A stretch of DNA of 61,346 nucleotides from Pseudomonas sp. NFIX28 (GCF_900107395.1 NZ_FNPW01000015.1:129245-190590), one strand, 5' to 3'. Counted from the first letter of the stretch, positions 18,104 through 28,353 are shown. Notes: a model not told the origin generated them from the sequence alone. Numbers and translations: made by a program.

Positions 18104-19552
18104 TCAGACCTGGATACAAGCGAACTTGGTTTCCAGATATTCATTGATTCCTTCCCGGGCCCCTTCGCGGCCCAGTCCGGATTGTTTGACTCCGCCAAAA
18201 GGCGCGACTTCATTGGCGATCAAATGGCTGTTGACGCCGACCATGCCGTACTCCAACTGGCGCAGGACACGGAACACCTGCGCCATGTCCCGGCTGAAGA
18301 AGTAGGCAGCCAGGCCGTATTCGGTGGCATTGGCCATGGCGATGGCATCCTCCTCCGAAGAGAAGCGATACAAGGCGGCAACGGGCCCGAAGATCTCCTC
18401 ACGGGCCATGCGCATCGAGGCATCCACTTCTGCCAGGACCGTCGGCTCAAAGAACGTGCCGCCCAGCGAGTGCCGGCTGCCGCCCAGCAACAGCCGCGCA
18501 TTCCTGGCCACGGCATCGCCGATCAAGACATCGAGCTTATGCACGGCACGTCCATCGATCAGGGGGCCGACGTGAGTGCCCGGGTCCAGGCCATCGCCTA
18601 CCTTCAGCGCCTTCACCGCGTCAATCAACCGCTCGAGGAATTCATCGTAAATGGCCGCATGCACCAGGACGCGGTTGGCACTGGTACACATCTGCCCGGC
18701 GTTGCGAAATTTGACCGCGACCAGGGATTTCACGGCGGCGTCCAGGTCCGCGTCCTCGAAGACGATAAAGGGTGCGTTGCCGCCCAGTTCCAGCGACAGC
18801 TTCTTGATGGACGGGGCACATTGCGCCATCAGCATGCGCCCCACCTGGGTAGAGCCGGTGAAGCTGATCTTTCTTACCTTGTCGCTCGCGCACAGCACGT
18901 CGCCAATCTCCTGCGGATCCCCGGTAATCACCGAGAAGACCCCTGCCGGCAAGCCAGCCTCTTGTGCCAGCGCAGCCAAGGCCAATGCCGACAACGGTGT
19001 CTGTTCCGCGGGCTTGAGAATCAGGGTGCAGCCCGCCGCCAGCGCGGGGGCGACTTTGCGAGCGATCATCGATGAGGGGAAATTCCACGGCGTGATCGCC
19101 GCGCACACGCCCACCGGTTCGCGAAAAACCAGGTAATGCTGATCCTCCGAGGGCGACGGCAGCACCTGCCCCTCGATACGGCGCGCCTCCTCGGCGAACC
19201 AGCGCAGGTAGGCCACCGTGGACCCCACTTCACCGCGCGCCTCGGCCAGCGGCTTGCCCTGCTCCGCCGTCAGGATGCGGGCCAGGTCTTCAGTCCGCGC
19301 CTCAACCAGGTCGGCCCATTGGAACAACAGCCTGGCCCGCTCCTTGGCGGGCTGCATCTTCCAGCTCTGCTGGGCCAGGGCGGCTCGCTCAATTGCATCC
19401 CGGGTCTGCGCAGCGCCCACACGGGGCACCGAGCCAATCGCCTGGCCGGTAGCCGGGTTGGTCACGCTGAAAGAACGCTTGTCTGGCGCCTCGATCCAGT
19501 GACCGGCGACGAAACACTGATCCTTGATGAGATCACAGGGTAGAGATTGCAT
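18104..19552 (-). CDS. NAD(P)-dependent aldehyde dehydrogenase, succinate-semialdehyde dehydrogenase-like
   Basis: The 482-residue enzyme has the ALDH active site: Glu255 in LSLELGGNAPFIVF and the nucleophile Cys289 in FRNAGQMCTSANR, plus the cofactor segment ITPWNFPSSMIARKVAPAL and FTGSTQVGR. Overall it is closest to GabD-type succinate-semialdehyde dehydrogenases. It is the first gene of the minus-strand operon and would oxidise the aldehyde made by the aminotransferase, for example succinate semialdehyde if GABA is the amine. The ATG has AGGT upstream, and the palindromic site 19572-19595 lies 20 bases before the start. Confidence 0.92.
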   Translation of the reverse strand: MQSLPCDLIKDQCFVAGHWIEAPDKRSFSVTNPATGQAIGSVPRVGAAQTRDAIERAALAQQSWKMQPAKERARLLFQWADLVEARTEDLARILTAEQGKPLAEARGEVGSTVAYLRWFAEEARRIEGQVLPSPSEDQHYLVFREPVGVCAAITPWNFPSSMIARKVAPALAAGCTLILKPAEQTPLSALALAALAQEAGLPAGVFSVITGDPQEIGDVLCASDKVRKISFTGSTQVGRMLMAQCAPSIKKLSLELGGNAPFIVFEDADLDAAVKSLVAVKFRNAGQMCTSANRVLVHAAIYDEFLERLIDAVKALKVGDGLDPGTHVGPLIDGRAVHKLDVLIGDAVARNARLLLGGSRHSLGGTFFEPTVLAEVDASMRMAREEIFGPVAALYRFSSEEDAIAMANATEYGLAAYFFSRDMAQVFRVLRQLEYGMVGVNSHLIANEVAPFGGVKQSGLGREGAREGINEYLETKFACIQV

Positions 19553-19563
19553 TTTTGGCTACC

Positions 19564-19613
19564 TGGATAATTGGATACATTAATACATGAATCCATATAA
19601 GCACCTTTATCCA
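19564..19613. promoter_or_regulatory. nested palindromic operator upstream of the catabolic operon
   Basis: At 19572-19595 there is a 24-base near-palindrome with arms TGGAT-x-CAT and ATG-x-ATCCA. It is flanked by a second inverted pair, TGGATAA at 19564-19570 and TTATCCA at 19607-19613. The element lies 12-61 bases before the start codon of the aldehyde dehydrogenase gene, where a repressor would block transcription. The AT-rich ATAC/GTAT-like core is the kind of site bound by FCD-type GntR proteins, and such a regulator is encoded at 13886-14542. Binding is inferred. Confidence 0.6.
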
Positions 19614-19946
19614 TGGCCGACAATTTCCAAAAGCGACAGGACATGCCCCTGAGCGACGCGATTCGATGAACGGGTCGAGGCATGGTGATTGATCTGAATG
19701 AAGGAAAGCCCGTGGCAGAGCGGCGCCCGCTGCCTGGGAGCGTTGAACCACTGCGACTGGCTAGAGCGGACGCTCGGCTCGGCCGCTCGAGGATTGCTTT
19801 CGACGAGCTCGATGAGGTGAGCGTTAGCGTTTCGCCACGCACAATCACAGGCACAGCGATGCAACGGCTGCGCCCCTACGCCATCGATAAGCCTGGCCCG
19901 CCACCAAGGGCACGCCCTCCCCCTGGCGGGAGAGGACGTGCGCAGC
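19614..19946. other. intergenic gap with no supported gene
   Basis: About 330 bases between the operator and the end of the MHS transporter. One plus-strand frame starting at 19613 reads 18 codons, stops, and then stays open in the same frame (MVIDLNEGKPVAERRPL), which could be a decayed gene, but no family could be assigned with confidence. Nothing else is visible. Confidence 0.4.
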
Positions 19947-21623
<1,677 letters not shown>

Positions 21624-21693
21624 GAGGGTTCTCCGTCTTGTTCTTGTTATAGGCCGGAGTGCCTTGCTGCCTTCGTTGCACCCTGGCCCTGGG

Positions 21694-21758
21694 CTGATGT
21701 CATTAGGCTGATGTCATCGAACTGTCGAACTGATGTCGTCGAGCTGATGTTCGTCGAA
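21694..21758. repeat. short imperfect direct repeats (CTGATGT)
   Basis: CTGATGT occurs at 21694, 21708, 21730 and 21744, spaced 14, 22 and 14 bases, with TCATCGAACTGTCG-like sequence between copies. The repeats lie 70-135 bases upstream of the MHS transporter start, so regulator binding is possible, but simple local duplication is as likely. Confidence 0.5.
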
Positions 21759-21884
21759 CTACGGATTGCGCAAAGCATGTAAACAGCTTGATTGCCCCGC
21801 ATCGCAAGGCTTCCTGAAGCATAATCAGCTTCGCCCAGATATCCACTCGCCCACCGCCTGGCGGCCCTCACGCCCCTTCCGTGG

Positions 21885-22040
21885 TTAACCATCACCGCCG
21901 TCGATCATGCCAATCATGAAAGCGGATTTTTCATTTTCGGCCGATGCCTTCAGAATGGCGCCACCTTTAATACCGTCGGACCCGTACGTCATGAATATCA
22001 ATTTTGCGGTCGCCTGCATGATCGTGGTTTCCTTTGCCAT
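21885..22040 (-). CDS. small hypothetical protein, 51 residues
   Basis: The frame starts ATGGCAAAGGAAACC at 22040 and reads MAKETTIMQATAKLIFMTYG onward, ending MIGMIDGGDG. It has no arginine or proline and no clear transmembrane helix or signal peptide. The upstream sequence contains only a weak site (ACAGGG). It lies between the transporter (minus) and a methyltransferase gene (plus) and resembles no family I recognise. Codon composition is less GC-rich than its neighbours. It may be a real small gene or chance. Confidence 0.4.
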   Translation of the reverse strand: MAKETTIMQATAKLIFMTYGSDGIKGGAILKASAENEKSAFMIGMIDGGDG

Positions 22041-22181
22041 TGCCCTGTTCCACACCTGATCGGCAGCCCCGCCCGACACAGCACCCCGCCATCGGCGCGG
22101 GTGCTGGCCATTGACTTGCCGCGTTCCCAGCGCGGCATTTATGTTTAAAATGCCCGCCCTTTTATTGCCGGCCCTCCTTCG

Positions 22182-23123
22182 ATGAACCCCGACGCCCTTT
22201 CCATCCTGCACCACCATCTGCTGACAGCCCTGGCGTCCGCTCCTGCGGAAACCCGGCGCCTGTTCCATGGCCGTGGGCGTTGCTGGCCGGGGCTGGAGCA
22301 ATTGACTGTCGACTGGCTGCAGGGCGTGGTGCTGGTGGCGCTGTTCAAGGAGCCGGAGCCGCAGCAGCTGGATGCACTCAAGCAATTGCTGCTGGCGATC
22401 AGCACTTCGCCCGAATGGCAGGCTTGTGGCGCCCACACCCTACTGCTGCAACACCGTTATCAGCTGCAAAGCCCGGTGGACTGGCTGGTGGGCGAACCTA
22501 TCGATGAATGGACCCTGCTCGAGGAAGGCCTGCGCTACCGCGTGGACCTGGGCCAGAAGCAGAACAACGGCCTGTTTCTCGACATGCGCTACGGCCGCAA
22601 CTGGGTGCGCGCCAATGCCCGCGACAAGCGCGTGCTGAACCTGTTCGCCTACACCTGCGGCTTCTCGGTGGCGGCCATCGAAGGCGGCGCGACCCATGTG
22701 GTCAACCTCGACATGTCACGCGCGGCCCTGAGCCGTGGCCGCGACAATCACCGGCTCAACGGCCACGACCTGAGCCGGGTGAGCTTTCTCGGCCACGACC
22801 TGTTCAAGTCCTGGAGCAAGGTAAAAAGCGGCGGACCCTACGACCTGGTGATCATCGACCCGCCTTCGTTCCAGAAAGGCAGCTTCCTGCTGACCAAGGA
22901 CTACGCCCGGGTGCTGCGCCGCCTGCCGGAATTGCTCACGGCCGACGGCTGCGTGCTGGCCTGCATGAACGACCCGGCCGTCGGTTCGGACTTCCTGATC
23001 GACGGCGTCACCCGCGAGGCCCCGGGCCTGCGCTTCGAGCAACGCCTGGACAACCCGCCGGAGTTTCCCGATACCGACATCGAGAGCGGCCTGAAGGCGC
23101 TGGTGTTCCGCCGGGTCGAGTAG
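22182..23123 (+). CDS. class I SAM-dependent methyltransferase (RlmI/RlmK-like)
   Basis: The 313-residue protein has the SAM-binding motif VLNLFAYTCGFSVAAIEGGA (151-170), an acidic ribose-contact segment NLDMSRAALS, and DPPSF at 226-230, the hallmark of rRNA cytosine/guanine methyltransferases of the RlmI/RlmL group. It lacks the N-terminal PUA domain of RlmI; instead the first about 100 residues are a family-specific extension. The target is probably an RNA base, but protein targets have been found for similar folds. It is convergent with the DeoR gene, only 11 bases apart. Confidence 0.85.
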   Translation: MNPDALSILHHHLLTALASAPAETRRLFHGRGRCWPGLEQLTVDWLQGVVLVALFKEPEPQQLDALKQLLLAISTSPEWQACGAHTLLLQHRYQLQSPVDWLVGEPIDEWTLLEEGLRYRVDLGQKQNNGLFLDMRYGRNWVRANARDKRVLNLFAYTCGFSVAAIEGGATHVVNLDMSRAALSRGRDNHRLNGHDLSRVSFLGHDLFKSWSKVKSGGPYDLVIIDPPSFQKGSFLLTKDYARVLRRLPELLTADGCVLACMNDPAVGSDFLIDGVTREAPGLRFEQRLDNPPEFPDTDIESGLKALVFRRVE

Positions 23124-23134
23124 GCCCGCCGCCG

Positions 23135-23923
23135 TCACACCGCGGCCTGCACCACCTCGATGCCCAGGCGCCGATAGTCTTCGACATTGCCCGAGGCCAG
23201 GTGCTGCTCGGTAATCAGCGTATGCAGGCGCTCGCACGGCGCCACGGCAAAGGGCTCCACCGCGCCGAGCTTGTCGGCGGTGGTCACCGCGATCACCTGG
23301 GAGGCGCTGTCGAGCAAGGCCTGCTTCAGCGGCACTTCGTCAAAATGCAGCGAGGTGATGCCGACCTCCGGATGAATCGCGCACACCCCGGTAAACAGCA
23401 GGTCGGCGCGGATACCCTGGATCAGGCGCACCGCCTCGTGGCCGCCCGAAGACAGGGTCGCCGGGTTGAGCCGGCCGCCGGCGAGAATCACCTGGCTGCG
23501 CGGGTATTCGGCCAGGGCGACGGCGATCAGCGGCGAGGCGGTAACCGCGGTGATGCCGATATCGGCAGGGAGCGACTGGGCGATCAGCAACGTGGTCGAA
23601 CCCGAGTCGAACATCACGATCTGCCCTTCCTGCACCCGCTGCGCGCCGAGCCTGGCCAGGTGGCGCTTGACCTCGCTGCTTTCGCCCAGGCGGGTGAACA
23701 CATCCTTGCCGGTGTCCTTGGGTCGTGGCAGCGCGCCGCCGTGGACCCGTTGCAGCAGCCCGGCATCGGCCAGCTCCGCCAGGTCGCGGCGAATGGTGTC
23801 TTCGGAAACCGCGAAATGCTGGCTCAGTTCGGACGCCATGACCTTGCCGTCGCGCTCGAGCAGCAGCAGGATTTTCTGCCGGCGCACATGGGGCAGTTCG
23901 GCGATGGCGTGTTGACCTTGCAT
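23135..23923 (-). CDS. DeoR/GlpR-family transcriptional regulator
   Basis: The 262-residue protein has the DeoR winged helix-turn-helix at the N-terminus (RRQKILLLLERDGKVMASEL, FAVSEDTIRRDLAELADAGLLQRVHGGALP) and a sugar-phosphate-isomerase-like sensor domain (VMFDSGSTTLLIAQSLP, ILAGGRLNPATLSSGG). Members are repressors released by a phosphorylated sugar or related metabolite. It is divergent from the dienelactone hydrolase gene at 24104 (180 bases apart) and may control it; no operator was recognised. The ATG at 23923 is the first one giving the normal family N-terminus. Confidence 0.92.
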   Translation of the reverse strand: MQGQHAIAELPHVRRQKILLLLERDGKVMASELSQHFAVSEDTIRRDLAELADAGLLQRVHGGALPRPKDTGKDVFTRLGESSEVKRHLARLGAQRVQEGQIVMFDSGSTTLLIAQSLPADIGITAVTASPLIAVALAEYPRSQVILAGGRLNPATLSSGGHEAVRLIQGIRADLLFTGVCAIHPEVGITSLHFDEVPLKQALLDSASQVIAVTTADKLGAVEPFAVAPCERLHTLITEQHLASGNVEDYRRLGIEVVQAAV

Positions 23924-24103
23924 GCTTATGCCTGTTTTTGCGTGTTTATGCGAGATTAGCCAAGGCGTGCTCCAAACACAACGTCGCCCCCGCGCATTGG
24001 CCGCCTGGGCCCAGGCTTGCTTTACTGATGCAACCGGGGTGAATTCGCTCCGCCCACAGGCCATGTGGCACCCGGACGCCCATGATTAAGGAGATAACGC
24101 ACG

Positions 24104-24991
24104 ATGCAACGTCTCAGTGCCAAAGACTTCGCCCCCGAGCTGCTCGAGCTCTACGACTACTACGCCCACGGCAAGATCAGCCGCCGCGAGTTTCTCGACC
24201 GGGCGGCGGCCTTCACCCTGGTCGGGCTGACCGCCAGCGCCACCCTCGCCGCCCTGACCCCGAACTACGCCCTGGCCGAACAGGTGTCGTTCACCGACCC
24301 GGCGATCATCGCCGAATACATCACCTACCCCTCGCCCAAGGGCCACGAACAGGTCCGGGGTTACCTGGTGCGCCCGGCGAAGGCCGAAGGCAAGCTGCCG
24401 GCGGTGGTGGTGGCCCATGAAAACCGTGGGCTCAACCCCTATATCGAGGACGTCGCGCGGCGCCTGGCCAAGGCCGGTTTCATCGCCCTGGCCCCCGACG
24501 GCCTGACGTCGGTTGGCGGCTACCCCGGCAACGACGACAAGGGCCGTGAGCTGCAGCTGAAGATCAACCCGGAAAAGCTGATGAACGACTTTTTCGCCGC
24601 CATCCAATGGCTGCTCGAGCACGACGCCAGCACCGGCAAGGTCGGCATCACCGGCTTCTGCTATGGCGGTGGCGTGGCCAACGCCGCGGCCGTGGCCTAC
24701 CCGGAACTGGCGGCGGCCGTGCCCTTCTACGGGCGCCAGCCGGACAGCGCCGAAGTCGAACGGATCCACGCGCCGCTGCTGTTGCACTACGCCGAACTGG
24801 ACACGCGCATCAACGAAGGCTGGCCAGCCTACGAGCAGGCGCTGAAAGCCGCGGGCAAGACCTACGAGGCCTACATCTACCCCGGGGTAAACCACGGTTT
24901 TCACAACGACTCGACACCCCGCTACGACGAAGCGGCGGCCAACCTGGCCTGGGACCGCACGCTGGCGTGGTTGCGCAAATACCTGGTGTAG
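24104..24991 (+). CDS. dienelactone hydrolase family protein with Tat signal (YghX-like)
   Basis: The 295-residue alpha/beta hydrolase has the catalytic triad Cys186 (GITGFCYGGG), Asp233 (YAELDTRIN) and His264 (GVNHGFHND), with Glu106 in AHENRGL. Residues 26-60 hold a twin-arginine-type signal, SRREFLDR followed by a hydrophobic stretch ending ALA, so the protein is probably exported folded to the periplasm, as predicted for E. coli YghX. The Tat motif is preceded by about 25 residues, longer than usual. RBS is GGAG-like (TTAAGGAGATAACGC upstream). Its physiological ester or lactone is unknown. Confidence 0.9.
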   Translation: MQRLSAKDFAPELLELYDYYAHGKISRREFLDRAAAFTLVGLTASATLAALTPNYALAEQVSFTDPAIIAEYITYPSPKGHEQVRGYLVRPAKAEGKLPAVVVAHENRGLNPYIEDVARRLAKAGFIALAPDGLTSVGGYPGNDDKGRELQLKINPEKLMNDFFAAIQWLLEHDASTGKVGITGFCYGGGVANAAAVAYPELAAAVPFYGRQPDSAEVERIHAPLLLHYAELDTRINEGWPAYEQALKAAGKTYEAYIYPGVNHGFHNDSTPRYDEAAANLAWDRTLAWLRKYLV

Positions 24992-25009
24992 GCGCACGCC
25001 CATGCGAAC

Positions 25010-25033
25010 GCGACGGCGCGAGGGCGCCGTCGC
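25010..25033. terminator. GC-rich stem-loop between convergent genes
   Basis: A perfect 10-base stem (GCGACGGCGC with its complement) and a 4-base loop lies between the stop of the hydrolase gene (plus) and the end of the decarboxylase gene (minus). It lacks a strong U-tract, but its position fits a terminator or 3'-end stabiliser for both. Confidence 0.55.
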
Positions 25034-25045
25034 TTGTGGCAGGGT

Positions 25046-26467
25046 TTACCCCTTGTTCAACAACGCCGTGGCAATCACCGTGCCCATGGGTGTCGGTTGC
25101 GGGTCGTTCTGGTGCGCGACCGCGTTCAGCGCCCAGTCTTCCAGCTGCACCCGGCCCTTCTGGAAGATCATCATGTGGGTCGAACCGCCGAACTCGAAAT
25201 GCCCGATCTCGGTGCCACGGGTGATGTTCACCGGTGCCGCGCCCTCATCGACGATGAATGGCGGCTCGATCACGCAGGTCGAAACCTCGACCATGCCGAT
25301 GCAGATCAGCGCGACATACCCGCAGGTCGGGTGCTCGAAGACAAAGATCGCCCGGGCGGCGACGTGCCCCAGGTAGGGCTGTGACTCGGTGCCCTCCCAG
25401 GTGCCCTCGCCTTCGCCCTGGGCCGGACGCTGGGCGAAATAGGTGCCCGGCTGCACCCAGGAGCGCACCAGCTTGCCGTCGAGCGGGGCGTTCCAGCGGT
25501 GATAGTGGGTCGCCGAGAGGAAACCCTGATAAGCCTGCCCGCCCTGGAACGGCACGGCCCACTGCTTCTGGCCGCCGAACAGGTCGAGCAGCGAGTAATT
25601 GACGTCCTTGATCCAGAACTCGGTTTCCAAGGCCACGTTGTTTTCGTACTGCCAGGGCGTGGTCTCGCAGCCGATGTTGACCTGGGTCGCCGCGTTGCCC
25701 AGGAACGGCCGCGCGCCGGGCACGAACCTGCGGATGAAGAACGCGTTCCAGGAGTCGAAGCCGTAGCCGGGCAGGTTCGGGTCGTGCTCCATCTGCGTCC
25801 ACACCCCGGCCTCATGGGCCGCCTTGGAGATCCACGAGCCCTCTTTTTCCGGGTCGTTGATGTCCAGCTTGTCGAGGGAAGCGCTGCTCTTGAGGAAGCT
25901 GTTCCAGGCGTTGAGCACCTTCTTGAACTGCTGGTTGAAGGTCGTGTCATGAAACAGCGCGACACCCGCCTCGGTGCCCATTGACACCGCCAGGAAGGCG
26001 TTCATCGGCGTACCGACCTGGGCCGTGGCGTTGAACGACGAGGAGGTGCTGATGATCTCGTTGAGAATCTCGAAGAAGCTGTCGTAGCCGGCGATCCACA
26101 GCGCGTCGCCGTCCGAGTCCTTGATCTGCTCCTTGGTCGCCTCGTCCAGGGTCGCCACGTAGGCATTCGACTGCTCGATCATCGAATTGACCCACATGCG
26201 GTACACGCTGTTGTGGGTGACCCAGGCCTGGAACTCGATGATTTCCGGTCGCATCGGCGCCAGGGTTCCGGCCTTTTTCTTTTCCGCGATCAGGTTGCGC
26301 AGCGGCATCAGGAACTTGGCTGTGGCCCATACCCGGTTGGGCACCCAGAAGCCCATCTGGATCGGCCCGGCATTGGCCAGCGTCAGCCGCTCGGCGCCGG
26401 TGCTTTCCAGGCGGGCCTGGCGCGACGGCTGTTTGGGGTTGTTGAGCTGTTTGTCGTACTGAGTCAT
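25046..26467 (-). CDS. phosphatidylserine-decarboxylase-family enzyme with N-terminal PSDC-associated domain (PsiD-like)
   Basis: The 473-residue protein has an N-terminal domain (about 50-190) like PF12588, found with PSD domains in fungi and some bacteria, and a C-terminal PSD domain (about 230-465). The self-cleavage motif is present as FGGST with the expected cut between Gly428 and Ser429, which would make a pyruvoyl cofactor, and the conserved HYHRWNAPLDG lies at 321-331. There are no membrane segments, unlike canonical Psd. The same architecture occurs in the tryptophan decarboxylase PsiD of psilocybin mushrooms, so a soluble amino acid decarboxylase is as likely as a lipid enzyme. It stands alone. 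Confidence 0.88.
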   Translation of the reverse strand: MTQYDKQLNNPKQPSRQARLESTGAERLTLANAGPIQMGFWVPNRVWATAKFLMPLRNLIAEKKKAGTLAPMRPEIIEFQAWVTHNSVYRMWVNSMIEQSNAYVATLDEATKEQIKDSDGDALWIAGYDSFFEILNEIISTSSSFNATAQVGTPMNAFLAVSMGTEAGVALFHDTTFNQQFKKVLNAWNSFLKSSASLDKLDINDPEKEGSWISKAAHEAGVWTQMEHDPNLPGYGFDSWNAFFIRRFVPGARPFLGNAATQVNIGCETTPWQYENNVALETEFWIKDVNYSLLDLFGGQKQWAVPFQGGQAYQGFLSATHYHRWNAPLDGKLVRSWVQPGTYFAQRPAQGEGEGTWEGTESQPYLGHVAARAIFVFEHPTCGYVALICIGMVEVSTCVIEPPFIVDEGAAPVNITRGTEIGHFEFGGSTHMMIFQKGRVQLEDWALNAVAHQNDPQPTPMGTVIATALLNKG

Positions 26468-26845
26468 GTCTTTACTCCTTTAAAGAGGCGGCGCCGTGCG
26501 GCAATGGCACGGGCGCAACCAGACCGCGGTGAGGTACCGGCCAGCAAACGACCGCTCCAGCAGGCGTTCATGTCAGGGGCGACAAGGGTCCAGTACGGGG
26601 TTGAACGACACTCCGTGTCCTTCTCGCAATGCCAATCCCGGGCAGAATGCGGCGGCCGAACGGCCAACTACAGGCGTGACTTGCCTGGACAAGTAAAGCT
26701 GCTCTGGCGGGTTTCTGGGGGGCACCGGGAAAATTCACGGCGCAGGCGACCAAGAGTTGTTCGGGGTCACGCTTTACAACATTGATAGCCAACCGCCATC
26801 AGTCGATAATCCCGCCCCACCAATCCCCTCACGCAAGGAAATGCC
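26468..26845. other. intergenic gap, nothing recognised
   Basis: About 380 bases between the decarboxylase start and the lipoprotein gene, which are divergent. It must contain both promoters, but no convincing promoter, operator, small RNA or gene was identified; short frames here have no ribosome site or recognisable sequence. Confidence 0.5.
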
Positions 26846-27391
26846 GTGAAAAAATCCCTGCTGTTCGTTCCTCTGCTCGCGCTGTTGCTGCAAGGCTGTG
26901 GCATGACCATGACGCGCTATGAACCGAGTTACGACAACGTCCAACGACTCAAGCAGAACCCGCCTCTGCACACGATCAGCGATACACAGGTAACGGCGGC
27001 GGCCGGCCAGGGTTCGCTGTCGGTCCGCGCCAATCCGATCCGTTCGCCCAGCGGCAGCATCCCCTTGCATATTCAGGACGCCATCAACGAAGAGCTGCGC
27101 CGCGCCGGCCTGCTGGACCCGCAAGCACAACGACACCTGCAGGTACTAGTGCTGAAGAACGAACTGAGCGCCGGAGTGGCCAGCGGTCATGGCCAGCTTG
27201 CGGCGCGCTTCACCCTGCTCAAGGGCAGCGAGGTGGCATATGAGGCGACCCAGACCGTGAACAGCCAATGGAATAGCAGCTTCTTCGGGCCCATCGCTAT
27301 CCCCAACGCCGCCAATGCCTACAACCCGCTGGTGCGTGATTTGCTGAAAGCCCTGTACAGCGACCCGCAGTTCATCCAGGCGCTGAAATAA
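26846..27391 (+). CDS. putative lipoprotein, 181 residues
   Basis: The N-terminus MKKSLLFVPLLALLLQGCG is a lipoprotein signal with lipobox LLQGC (cysteine 18). The mature part has no recognisable catalytic motif; it has a segment about HIQDAINEELRRAGLLD and ends DLLKALYSDPQFIQALK. It resembles the small lipoproteins annotated as DUF4410/DUF4136-like only in general shape, so no family is claimed. Sorting to the outer membrane is likely because Gly, not Asp, follows the cysteine. The terminator at 27396-27426 ends the gene. Confidence 0.8.
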   Translation: MKKSLLFVPLLALLLQGCGMTMTRYEPSYDNVQRLKQNPPLHTISDTQVTAAAGQGSLSVRANPIRSPSGSIPLHIQDAINEELRRAGLLDPQAQRHLQVLVLKNELSAGVASGHGQLAARFTLLKGSEVAYEATQTVNSQWNSSFFGPIAIPNAANAYNPLVRDLLKALYSDPQFIQALK

Positions 27392-27395
27392 AGAC

Positions 27396-27426
27396 AAAAA
27401 AAGAGCCGCTCAAGCGGCTCTTTTTT
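27396..27426. terminator. bidirectional rho-independent terminator
   Basis: The stem GAGCCGCT/AGCGGCTC with a two-base loop is flanked by A6-7 on the left and T6 on the right, so it has a U-tract in both directions. It serves the two convergent lipoprotein genes. Confidence 0.95.
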
Positions 27427-27433
27427 ATTCGGC

Positions 27434-28069
27434 TCAGACCCGGGGCACGCGGGAATCGAGCGCCGAATATTTCAGGCTGTTGCGCTCGACCATCTGCTTG
27501 AGCAGCGCATTGACCTGACGGCTGAAGGTGTCGCTCACCGCGTCCTTCGGGGTATTGCCCATCAGCGGCACGAACCAGATGCCCATCCAGGTATTGATCC
27601 CATCATGGTTGCTGGAGCTGCCGACAGCCTGGCCCTGCGGGTCCAGCGCCTCGAGACTCATGGTGTATTGATCGGTCGCCATCGCCGGAATGAGGGTGAA
27701 GGTCAAGCCGCTGATAAAGGCCATGACCGTCTGGCCGCCACTTGGCGGATGGTTGTAGACCTTCAGCCGCAGGTTGTAATCGCCCGGCTGCTTCTGGAAT
27801 TCATCCAGGGTCACGCGACCGAAAAGGCCGGAGTCGCTCAAGACTTTTTGCAACTGCGGCTTGAGCATCTCGCGCGCCTGCGGCACTTCGACGGCCGAAG
27901 CGCTTTGGGGCTCGCCCTGATAGAAAGTGAAGCTGACATAGACGTTCGGCTTGTTGGCGTAGCCGGACATGGACGGCATATCCACCGCCGCCACTTCGTC
28001 CTTGGTGAAGCTGGCGCAACCGGTCAGCGCGAGCATCAGGGACAGGCCCAGAATCTTTCCAATCTTCAT
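27434..28069 (-). CDS. putative lipoprotein, 211 residues
   Basis: The start at 28069 gives MKIGKILGLSLMLALTGCASF, a clear lipoprotein signal with lipobox LTGC. The mature protein has about 190 residues with a mixed alpha/beta pattern and a more hydrophobic stretch (VMAFISGLTFTLIPAMATDQY) near the middle. No family was recognised. It is convergent with the lipoprotein at 26846, which has a different sequence, and shares its terminator. Function unknown; possibly envelope structure or stress. Confidence 0.8.
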   Translation of the reverse strand: MKIGKILGLSLMLALTGCASFTKDEVAAVDMPSMSGYANKPNVYVSFTFYQGEPQSASAVEVPQAREMLKPQLQKVLSDSGLFGRVTLDEFQKQPGDYNLRLKVYNHPPSGGQTVMAFISGLTFTLIPAMATDQYTMSLEALDPQGQAVGSSSNHDGINTWMGIWFVPLMGNTPKDAVSDTFSRQVNALLKQMVERNSLKYSALDSRVPRV

Positions 28070-28353
28070 TGCGGTTTTCCTTAGGTTGGGTAGCAAGCGC
28101 CTCCATGGCTGGAGTGGCCGCGGCGATTCTAGAGAGTGGCGAGCAATATCAAAAGGCCATCAATGAAAAATTTCTTCCCGCCAGCCGCAATCCCCTCGCC
28201 GTAGCGCACCCGCCACCCGCACCCACAGCTGACCCAGCATCACCCATCTGCTGAGCAATGATCTTTTGTCAGCCCCGCGCGGCCGATAGTTAACTCTCGC
28301 CCCGCGAAGTCCTTTGACGGACCCCGTCACAAAATCAATAAGAGGGTTGGCCG

